From contig CM061236.1 of the NCBI GenBank assembly GCA_030848705.1, positions 136,825,970 through 136,889,969 on the forward strand: a DNA stretch of 64,000 bases, read 5' to 3'. The stretch is from Heracleum sosnowskyi. Lineage: Eukaryota > Streptophyta > Magnoliopsida > Apiales > Apiaceae. Below are positions 54,917-64,000 of the stretch, piece after piece. Positions within the stretch are counted from its first letter, which is position 1; every line of letters starts with the position of its first letter. Under the pieces are notes generated by a model, which was not told the DNA's origin, ran no database searches, and saw nothing but the letters and a program-made list of their open reading frames with translations. The position numbers were made by a program, and so were the translations under genes.

Positions 54917-57658
54917 GGTAAAAAGAAAAATGTGTTAGTCATGGATAGTGGATGTTCTGTGCACATGACTGGAAACAAAGCCCTGTTATCAGAATATGAA
55001 GAAAAAGCTGGCCCAACTGTGTCTTATGGAGATGGCAACATTGGACAAACCTTGGGATATGGCAATATAATCATTGGAAATGTCATCATTGAAAAAGTAG
55101 CTCTAGTGAAGGGACTAAAACACAATTTGTTGAGTATTAGTCAAATCACTGACAGAGGTTATCATGTCAATTTCTATTCCACACATTGTGAAGTAGTCAG
55201 TAAAGCAACAGGGAAGATAGCACTAACTGGCTACAGGCATGGTAACATAAATGAAGCCAACATTCTCTCAGATACTGATGGCTCCCCTACATGTTTCATC
55301 AGTAAAGCTTCAGTAGATGAAAGTTGGAATTGGCACAAGAAGCTTTCTCATCTCAACTTCAGCAACATCAATGAGTTGGTTAAGAAAGAGTTAGTAAGAG
55401 GATTACCTAATGTCTTATATACACCTGATGGACTCTGTGATGCATGCCAAAAAGCAAAACAAAGAAGGACATCATTCCAGAGTAAATCAGAATCCTCTAT
55501 TGAAGAACCATATCACATGCTACATCTTGATCTGTTTGGTCCAGTCAACATCATGTCCATCAGTAAGAAAAGGTACACTCTTGTAATTGTTGATGAATAT
55601 TCTAGATTCACCTGGGTGTATTTCCTGCATAGAAAAGATGAAACTCCTGAAGTTCTGTTGGATCATGTGAGAATGATTGAGACAACCACAAAGTACAAAG
55701 TCAAGATTCTGAGAAGTGATAATGGTACTGAATTTAAGAATTCAAAGATGGAAGAGTTCTGCAAATACAAAGGAATCATTCAACAATTCTCTGCTCCTGG
55801 CACACCTCAGCAAAATGGAGTAGTAGAAAGGAAGAATAGAACTCTTATTGAAGCTGGCAGAACTATGTTGGAAGAAGCTAACTTACCTACATATTTCTGG
55901 GCAGAAGCAGTAAACACAGCATGCTATACACAAAATCTCACATTGATAAACAGGCATGGTGTCACTCCTTATCAGTCACTCAAAGAGAAGAAACCAAGTC
56001 TGAAGCATTTGCATGTGTTTGGCTGTAAATGTTTTGTTCTCAGAACTCATCCTGAACAGCTAGGGAAATTTGAAACAAAGGCTGATGAAGGAATATTCAT
56101 AGGTTATCCTACATCAAGAGCCTTCAGAGTTTTTAATTTGAGAACAAGAACTGTCATGGAGTCAATTCATGTATCTTTTGATGATAAGAAGATAACTGGA
56201 ATAATTGAAGACTCGCATGATAGATTGTTATTTGAAAATGAAGCTTCCAAGGAACCTGAAGAAAGTGAATCAGAAGCTGTCCATTCATCCAGTACTGACG
56301 GGTCACCAAATCCTGATGACTCACCAGGTACTGATGGTACTAATACTGATGATGCAAACAACAGTAATACAACTAGTAGTGCTAATGTTGAGGGGGAGCA
56401 ACGACATTCAACTACAAGTTCAGAGTCAACTCAATCATCAGGACAGAATTCTTCAGATACTGATTCAAGTGAAGATCCTGATAACACATCAGGAGGGCAT
56501 AGCAATAATTCAGGGAGAGCTTCAAATCAATCAAATTCTTTCAATCAAGATAACACCAATCCAGGGGGAGCATCTACTTCAAGAAACAATTTGACACCAG
56601 CAAGGAAATGGACAAAAGATCATATTCCTAATTTGATAATTGGAGATCCTGATGCAGGTGTTCAAACAAGAAGTGCAACTCAGAATGAATGATTATACAA
56701 TAACTTTCTATCCAAGGAGGAGCCTAAGAAAGTTGAAGATGCACTTAAAGATGCTGATTGGGTTACTGCAATGCAAGAAGAACTGAATGAATTTGAAAGG
56801 AATGAAGTCTGGAAACTGGTACCAAGACCAAAGAATAGATCAATTGTTGGTACAAAGTGGATTTTCAAGAACAAGACTGATTCTGATGGTGTCATAATCA
56901 GAAACAAAGCAAGACTAGTTGCAAAGGGGTATTCCCAACAAGAAGGAATTGACTATGATGAAACTTTTGCTCCTGTTGCAAGACTAGAAGCCATCAGGAT
57001 ATTTCTTGCTTATGCAGCACATAAGAAATTCAAGGTTTTCCAGATGGATGTTAAAAGTGCTTTCTTAAATGGTGAACTGGAGGAAGAAGTTTATGTTGAA
57101 CAACCTCCTGGTTTCATTGATCCTAAATATCCAGATCATGTCTACAGACTGGATAAGGCACTTTATGGACTAAAGCAAGCTCCAAGAGCATGGTATGAAA
57201 CCTTAGCTCAATTCTTACTGGAAAGTGGATTCAAAAGAGGTGCAATTGATAAAACTCTATTTTATTTGAATCATGGTAAGGAGTTGCTGTTAGTTCAGAT
57301 TTATGTTGATGATATCATTTTTGGGTCAACAAACAATAAGCTGTGTGAAAAGTTTTCCAAGCTTATGCAGTCAAGATATCAAATGAGCATGATGGGAGAA
57401 ATGAGTTACTTTCTGGGTCTTCAAGTTAAACAGACTGATGAAGGGATTTTTATTAATCAGTCTAAATACACAAGGAATTTACTGACAAGGTTTAACATGC
57501 AAGACAGTACTCCTGCTTCAACTCCCATAGCTACAGCTACCAAACTTGATCCTGATCAAGGTGAAGAGGTAGATGTAACTCACTACAGAGTAATTCAGCA
57601 GCTACTGTTGATCCTGCCACACAAGAACCACTCAATAAAAGTTTGGTTGAAGGCTTAG
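54911..57658 (+). pseudogene. pol: Pol polyprotein of element B, nonsense codon and 3' deletion
   Basis: The protease has DSGCSVH. The integrase catalytic Asp of LDLFGP is residue 207, as in element A, with RSDNGTE and ERKN following at the same spacing. RT has YVDDIIFGS near residue 798 of the uninterrupted frame. A TGA at 56690-56692 lies in the integrase-RT linker, at a position where element A has Cys, and the frame reopens directly after it. After VDVTHYR, near 57589, homology to element A ends abruptly and ORF3-type sequence begins, so the RT tail and all of RNase H are lost. The frame then runs through foreign sequence to TAG at 57656-57658. Confidence 0.92.
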
Positions 57659-60513
57659 CTAGTGGAATGGTCACACAAGAACCATTTTCTCAAAGGGAGA
57701 ATGAAGACATCAACATTCCAGCTACACAAGAACCATCTTCTCAAAGTGAAGATGCAGGCAAAGCTACAGCTTCTGTTGAAAGATTGGTCGAGAACATTGT
57801 CAATGAGGGAAGCACACAAGAACCTTTAACTCAAAGTGTTGAAGAAGCTTCTGAACCTCAAGCTCCACAAGAACCATTGGTAGCAAATACTGATGCAAGC
57901 ATATCAAATCCTGACGATGTTCCTCCTGACGCTAGTGGTGCTCCTGATAATGAACCTATTTTGATACAGCCACTTCGTTCAAGACCAATGGATCATCCTA
58001 TCTCAGAATCTCAGGATAAACTGAAAGGTATTGCAATTCCTGATCCTGATAAATCTCATGGTTCTGATGATGATAATTCTGATGATGATAGTGATGATGA
58101 TAATGAGAATCGAAAAGAGAAGGAACAACTTGCTACAGCACTCAAGATTAGTCTTGGAACTAATTTTGGTTCATCAAGTACATATATGGCTGGCAAAGCT
58201 TCCACTGGGAAAGATCAGAGACAAGATTTTTCTACTCCTTCCTTTGATCCTGCAGAGGCATTTAGACAGAATGAATGGAACAATTCATGGCACAATTCTG
58301 ATGAATCTATCAGTTTTTCTTCTGCTATTGAACATGCCTATAATGCAGTGAAGTCTATAGAGAATCAAGACTTGAAGAATCATCTGAAGGCTACAACTCT
58401 GTTATCCAAAAGCCTGAAAAGTGAGATTGATTCTATCAAGGGCTCAACTGAAAAAGTGAGGACTGATATCTTTAATAATTTTACAAAGGTGCCTACTACT
58501 TTACAACTGAGGGTAGTGGAATCCCAAGTGAAATCTGTTGTTTCAGAACAAACCTCAATCAATCAAAGAATTGATTCTCTGGATACTAAGGTAACTGAAA
58601 TTCAAGCCTCTCTTTCCTTAATTTTGCAATTATTGTCAAATCCTGATGTCAAAAAGGGGGAGAAGGTTATTCAGACAAAATGTACACCTGATCTAGTATT
58701 AAGAAATAATGATGATGATACTGGAGATGATGGTGGTGACAAAGTGATACAAGGAGAAACCTCTGATGCTGTTGTTATGAAGACAATCCAAACTTCTCAA
58801 AGTCAAACAACGCAGTCAACTCATGTTTCTGATTCTGGAGTTAAGACAGTAAGAACATTGGTGCAATCTCAGATCCTGACGGAAGATCAAATCCTGACAC
58901 CTGGTCATGGACACATTCTTGCTACAATTCCTGAAGGTGATGAAGATGTGATTATTGATAATCCTGAAGATGCATCAAATTTATTCCAGAAGTTTTCTAC
59001 AAAAGACGGTAGAATTGTTACTCTTTATCACACTGATAAAAGAGTTCAACAATTATTTGCAAGAAAAGCACTCTCTACAGCAAGTGAAGAATATCCAGAT
59101 CTCTCACATGAAGAATTCTTGAGACTACAAAGAGAGACAATGGAAAGCTATACTGCTCCTGCTAGAGGTAGAGGAAGCAGAGGTAGGAGAGGTGCTAGAA
59201 GAAGTAAAAGAGGTTCTTCAACTCAAATAGTACCTAGACAGACAAGGTCTAGAGGGTTAAGAATTGAAGAAATTTCTGAACCTATTCAAAATCTAGTAGT
59301 TCCTGACAGATCTACTTTTGGTGATGATGGAATTGTTGAAGAAGAACCTGAATTGAGAAGAAAATCAAGAAAATCAACTCTCAGCAATACAAATCAAATT
59401 GAAGATTCTAATCCTGACAATATTCAAGATCCTGACGAATCTGAAATTCTGCAAGAGGTTGATTTGATAATCTTATCTACTGTTGTTGATTGTCACAACA
59501 AAGAAGTAGATGAAGAAGAAGAAGCCAGAAGAAGAGATATTACAAAAAGAACATATGAAGATTTCAATCTCTATCTACAAAGGCTTAAAGTTTCAAATAA
59601 AAGACAATGGAGAAATTCAAGCAGACAAGAATCTTTACTTGAAAGAAGCTACGCTCATGAAAAGGAGAAATACAAGAAGTGGAAACATATTAGCACATTA
59701 AGTTGTGATACACCTATCAATTTTCAGTCTGGTGGAATTATTACAAGCGCTTCAAGTGTTGTTGATTTGTCTGATATGGCTAGATCAAAAACACTCTAGT
59801 TAAAGATGTTTTCGAGTCTGAAGCAATTGTCAAGTAATTCAAGAGGAGGTATTGGACACAGAGATGGTGAATATCTGAATATGTCATATGTTGATCCTTA
59901 CTCCTTGACAGAAATTGGAGGTACTTTAACTTCTGAAAACCTGAACAATTTATTAGCTGTTGATATAGTTATAGATTGTCATGATGGTTTTGAAAAGAAA
60001 GAAAAGCTTCTGTACTTCATGAAAGATGGTAGTGTGAAGATTCTATCTATTCAAGATCTGCTGATAAAAACTACACAGGAACTGAAATATGTTCACTATC
60101 TGTTAAGATGGAATAACCAAGTGTACAAAGAATGGAGTGACATGATTTTGTCAACTATAAGAAGAAGACTGGATGGAAACAGTAATTTCGATGGTAATTA
60201 TACTCCCATGTACTTAAATCAAAGAGGTCAGGATGTGGAAATGCAAAGGGGTACTGCTGTTAAAGAAGTAAATTTTGGCATGACTCATCTTTCTCTCAAT
60301 CCTGATGGGAAGGAAATTGCTTATCTTTTGCTTGAAGAGCACAGTCTACAGAGAAACTCCATACAGAATCTCAGAGCAGTTATCTACCAGATTAATGAGG
60401 AAGATGAAGAACTCAGAAATCTTAAGGAAAGACTGATTCAAATTCTTGAAGAAAAAGAAGAAAGTTTATTATCCAACTTCTTGAAGATGAATCTGTTCTA
60501 TCACAAAGCTTAA
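57590..60513 (+). pseudogene. Third ORF of element B, N-terminally deleted, one internal TAG
   Basis: From the deletion junction a frame is open (first ATG within it at 57667) to TAG at 59797-59799, and it resumes without shift to TAA at 60511-60513. Seen features: five TQEP-type repeats near 57620-57880, an acidic Asp-rich stretch with N-P-D words, a coiled-coil stretch around 58330-58640, the shared block NPDVKKGE, an Arg/Gly-rich basic stretch (RGRGSRGRRGARRSKRG, near 59164), and the C-terminal domain shared with element A (YFMKDGSV, NLRAVIYQINEED). The A-type globular N-terminal domain and its promoter are gone. The basic stretch could bind nucleic acid. The function is unknown. Confidence 0.75.
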
Positions 60514-60612
60514 ACAGATAAGTTGTTTCTGAAGATACTTGTACATTTTGATACATGTTTTTGACATCATTGAATATTTGGAAATCTATACTTTATTTCA
60601 CAAAGTATGAGA

Positions 60613-60623
60613 TTGGGGGAGAT
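60613..60623 (+). other. Polypurine tract of element B
   Basis: TTGGGGGAGAT lies directly before the 3' LTR, identical to element A. Confidence 0.85.
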
Positions 60624-61248
60624 TGTTAGATCAGAATTCAATGATCGTCAGAAGCTAGACTCAACTGATCAGGATTGCTGACGTCATCAGTATTGCATGG
60701 TCATCAGTATTTGATCAAGCGTCAGTATCTTATTGATCATCAGGATTCCTACTCAGACTATGATCAGGTTTGATCATCAGGACTTGAAGCTGATCAGGAT
60801 TCCTACTTCGAGTTATATTTGGAGTCTAGATAAACATGGAAGTTTGTTCCTGGTTTGTAGAATGCAGCTATCGATTAAAGATATGTTTCTATCTTTGTTA
60901 TGATTAGGACTTATCTTGTTATTGATAGAGAAGCTGTGTGCACTATATAAACACAGTTTTGGTTTCGATTTATGTATTCATTCACGAGAGATAATTCATT
61001 CGAGAGAGAACATAATCGGAGAGAAGCTCTTAAGAACAGAATTTCTTGAGAGAGTTTTTGTAAGCTAGCAGCTCTTAAGAACATCAGAATTTCTTAAGAG
61101 AGTTTGTAACAGTTTTATATCAAAGTTAATAAAGTTGTTATTGTTATTGTTATTGTTATTGATCTTTCATATTTGTGTTATATAAAGTCGAGAATCTTAT
61201 ACAATTGTATTCAACCCCCCTTCTACAATTGTTATTTACTGGGCAACA
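60624..61248 (+). repeat. 3' LTR of element B
   Basis: It is 625 bp, three differences from the 5' LTR, and is followed by the GTTAT duplication. Confidence 0.96.
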
Positions 61249-61253
61249 GTTAT

Positions 61254-62231
61254 GACTCTGATAAAACCTTACTCAGATTATATATGCATCAGTGGATTTT
61301 GGGTTACGGAAACCTTATATTCAATTTTCCTCGTAACTTCATCTTTTATATCATATGACTCTGTGGATACCTTACATAACATGAGTTATGGTAAGGGAGT
61401 TGTTTATACTGAATCACCTTATAACTTCATCTTTTAAGTTATATGGTGATATTCTGCTTACATAGAAGATATTTTTCGGAAAGGTTATATTGGTTTACTT
61501 TGAAACCTCATCTTTTATATTATACTAGAACTTTGTTCATAATATAGCAAAAGTTCGCAAAAATATTATGAAAATGATATTTGAAATACAATAATGGTAC
61601 TGTTTTTGGGAATACATTCCGATAAGGAAATAATTTTAGTATCGAGATATTTTGACAAATTATTGTCTTATACCCGCTTTATTCTGGGTTGAGTTAAAGG
61701 CAGGATTATGCCATACTTTTATTACCTTGCTGAGCTATCGCTCACTATTGCTATTGTTTTATAAAAATTATATAGCAGCGAAGTAGGATACCAAGGATTC
61801 GGCGCACATCCCTCAGGCGAGTGGTAAGCGCAAGGCATTCTCATGAGCAGTTTCTAGCAGTGATCCTGGAAGTAGTGTGACCCAGTCAGATCAAGCTGGA
61901 GCTTTTGGTATTCATCTTATGTATAGATATGAATGTTATGAGAGGGTGGTGAGTATTACAAGGCTAGGTTGGTAATGTACCATTACTTAGAAGTTGTATC
62001 AGTAGCAAATTCAAAAGACATTTGGGTATTGTAATAAAGATTATTTATTCCGCAATGGTTGTATTTGTGTCGTTTCTGAGACTCTAACATGTGTGTGTGT
62101 GTGTGTGAGATATATACATTGTGGGGTCATAAGCAGATGAATTGTGTCTATTGTGAGTAAAGCAGGCAAGACAAGAAGTAAGTGGATCGTGACTACTCTA
62201 AATCTCTGACCCCAGATTTGGGGCTGTTACA
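61254..62231 (-). repeat. Gypsy-type LTR, right portion (Tekay/Del-like end)
   Basis: On the minus strand it starts TGTAACAGCCCCAAATCTGG, a start typical of Tekay/Del-type Ty3/gypsy LTRs. About 170 nt in, GGAATAAATAATC could be a poly(A) signal region. A short (GT)n lies near 62092-62107. AACTTCATCTTTTA-type words recur near 61335, 61425 and 61510, and also left of element B near 51883, which supports the view that B inserted into this LTR. Confidence 0.5.
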
Positions 62232-63010
62232 TCATTCCAATCAGTTCTCATTTGAGTTTTTAGAAAGGCAAAGAATTATGATTTAGATTTTAACAAGTGA
62301 GAGTCTGACAAAGATTATATATTTACCTTTCTTTTATCAGTGATGTACTTTTAAGAGCCTTCTCCATTGAAGGTTTATTCTCTCAACGTCCAAGATTACT
62401 AGTTTCCCGTTAATTGTTACAACATCCTCACAAAGATCATCAGAAGCTTCAAACAGACAACTCGATTAATCTGTCAAATACTTGTAATTTCTTCAAGTAT
62501 TCTTCAGATTTTTCTTCTTTGAGTTCATGCAAAAAAAAAAGATGAAACAAGAACTGTGTAGCTCAGAGAGCTCACTATTCTGTTAGTTGTACAATTAGGG
62601 TTTCTTGATAACTGAATCAAAGTTGCTGATCTGATAGATAGTTTACACGAGTCACACTTTGATCAAGTCATCGAAAAGAAAAAAAATTTACAGGTCAGAT
62701 TTTTTATGTGTAATTTCCTTTTTTTTTTGTTTGTGTTTATGAGACGTTTGTTAAAAGTTCTTCTTGTTAGAGATTGAATCTGGTTAACATGCAATCCATT
62801 TTTAAGAGGTTAGACATGTCAATAAATTCAAATATGCAAAAAGAAAAAGAAACATTCGCATCACACAAGTAAGATAATAAAAGAAGGGGAAAATCCCTAT
62901 CATTTCATTAAAAAAAATTAAATTACATCATAAAAAAAATAAACAAAAACTAAAACACCCCAGCCCCCAAGCCCCTTGCCCTCTCCACTGGAGAAGCAGT
63001 CAGACAACAG

Positions 63011-63235
63011 CTAAGCTGCTGCTGCTACCTCCCCAGAGACTCCTTCAGGGCCTCCGTCGGGACCTCCCCTACGGTTGCGAGCTATGAGAATAGCCAGAGC
63101 TGCTCTCATCCGGTCAACCTCATCCTGCTCCATTTGGATAAGAAGGTCAATCTTCTCCTGGAGTAGGAGTATCTTGTCCACAGTTGACAAAGCATTGAAC
63201 TCCTCAGGGTTTATGTCGAGAATTCCAAAAGCCAT
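63011..63235 (-). CDS. Small conserved ORF of element D (74 aa)
   Basis: This is the homologue of 24020-24241. It starts MAFGILDINPEEFNALST, has a central charged, probably helical part (LLLQEKIDLL), then ARNRRGGPDGGPEG and a poly-Ala end. About 50 of 74 positions match element C. No known domain is recognised. It has the same start, stop context and leader arrangement. Confidence 0.6.
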   Translation of the reverse strand: MAFGILDINPEEFNALSTVDKILLLQEKIDLLIQMEQDEVDRMRAALAILIARNRRGGPDGGPEGVSGEVAAAA

Positions 63236-63420
63236 TTTTAAGAAAAAGTTTAGGGATGATGAGGAGGAGAGCTCAACCTGTGCCTTTAAATAGGCAGGGA
63301 GTTGCTAGATAACCCTTGTGTTTAACTAGGGTTAAACGGAGGTTAAGAAAACTGAAGAGACATGCATTAAATCACCCTAGTGTAAATGCAGAGACTACTC
63401 GAGTTCCTAGAGTGAAAAAT
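63236..63420 (-). promoter_or_regulatory. Putative promoter of the element D small ORF
   Basis: A minus-strand TATA box TATTTAAA (63285-63292) lies 50 bp before the ATG, and TTTAACCCTAG follows some 40 bp further upstream. The block matches the one in element C. Confidence 0.45.
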
Positions 63421-64000
63421 GCGTCTCACCTCAGATTAAAAAGTTATCATGACAACGGTTATTGAGTAGAGATAATAGTAAAAATTAATAGTTGGCCATA
63501 TAAATATGTTCAACTAATTCATTTAAAAAACAAATATCTCTAGACAAGTGACATTATAGAAAATCAATATCTTTTGAACAATGTTACAAGCAAGTTATTT
63601 GAATTTTCAAGACACATATTCAGCTGACATCATTCATTAAATGTATGACATTTGATAAATGATATCCCTGAATATTCATCTATAGGAAAATCAAAGAACA
63701 ACAATGCATTAGCTTGTTAATGTCTATAGATGATCAACTATTTAATATCTGTGAGAAAAGTAGCTTGCTATCTCATTGAATATTACTTAGAAGACCATTT
63801 CATAGCTAACTTCACTTGATGCATAAAATCATTCAACTGTATTGACTTGTCATGATAACAAAAATAAACAAATAATTCCAGAGATAGAAATCACTGGCTT
63901 CTTCCATTTAACACAGATATTCAAGAGAATAAGAGATTATTACCTACCAAGCTCATTTGTCAACCTGAGAGAGTTGTTGCATTAAGAGCATTGGTAAAAT

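Larger units (their letters stand above)
51909..61248 (+). mobile_element. Element B: Sirevirus-type Ty1/copia retrotransposon (9340 bp)
   Basis: The 625-bp LTRs at 51909-52533 and 60624-61248 are flanked by GTTAT at 51904-51908 and 61249-61253. The gag and pol frames and the C-terminal part of ORF3 are homologous to element A. RNase H, the pol-ORF3 spacer and the ORF3 N-terminal domain are missing through one internal deletion near 57589. LTRs differ at three sites, giving about 0.2 million years at an assumed 1.3e-8 per site per year. The deletion and the TGA in pol make it non-autonomous. Confidence 0.95.
62232..64000 (-). mobile_element. Element D interior (C family), cut by the window edge
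   Basis: It follows the element C interior from about 23262 onwards, including the small ORF, its promoter block and the sequence upstream, with many small differences. Together with the LTR at 49309-51037, in the same orientation, it is probably one element from which about 1.5 kb next to the LTR is missing and into which the gypsy LTR inserted. Confidence 0.65.

Overview
This is a plant nuclear, transposon-dominated window from a large-genome eudicot. Splice signals are plant-like, LTR retrotransposons are nested, and DNA elements are of the CACTA, hAT, PIF/Harbinger-like, Stowaway-like and Helitron types. An Apiaceae-like asterid is a weak guess and cannot be fixed from the sequence. I saw no rRNA, tRNA, CRISPR array or bacterial-type operon.

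Layout. 1-1191: AT-rich DNA ending in a CACTA terminus. 1192-13178: element A, a nearly complete Sirevirus-type Ty1/copia element (+) with gag, pol and a very long third ORF. 13856-16541: a non-coding LTR element, probably a Ty3/gypsy derivative (-). 16547-19090: AT-rich DNA, a possible Helitron end and a copia 3' LTR. 19091-36192: a decayed CACTA transposon (transposase C-terminus, then a multi-exon second gene with a C48/Ulp1-like domain). It is split by element C (20064-31377, minus strand), a pol-less Sirevirus relative. 36193-36470: a LINE scrap. 36857-37612: the one intact host-type gene, a DREB-type AP2/ERF factor. 37991-42512: a non-autonomous CACTA with an ~800-bp tandem duplication. 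42578-44166: a ~600-bp tandem duplication, one copy carrying a MITE. 44399-46265: two adjacent RPA1-like genes just upstream of a Helitron 3' terminus (46601-46628). 47257-48771: a Stowaway-like MITE and a hAT-like element. 49309-64000: an LTR and an interior piece of a second C-family element (D, minus), separated by a gypsy-type LTR, itself split by element B (51909-61248), a second Sirevirus with gag, broken pol and a deleted third ORF.

How the parts fit. A, B, C and D look like one lineage. They share an initiator-Met-tRNA primer site, a GGGGGAGA-type polypurine tract, a Gag with several zinc knuckles plus a coiled coil, and an extra ORF after gag/pol. A and B are young: LTR pairs differ at 4 of 544 and 3 of 625 sites by my alignment. 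Both carry in-frame stops in pol and in ORF3.

Most notable observations: (1) a candidate phase-0 intron of 1105/1164 nt in both A and B that would join the N-terminal half of Gag to Pol, with an acceptor-like CAG also kept in C; (2) a family-specific short motif scattered through each element's interior, with its reverse complement in the LTR; (3) a ~30-bp periodic array in C/D LTRs; (4) extra ORFs with their own promoter-like upstream regions, including a conserved 73/74-residue ORF in C and D.
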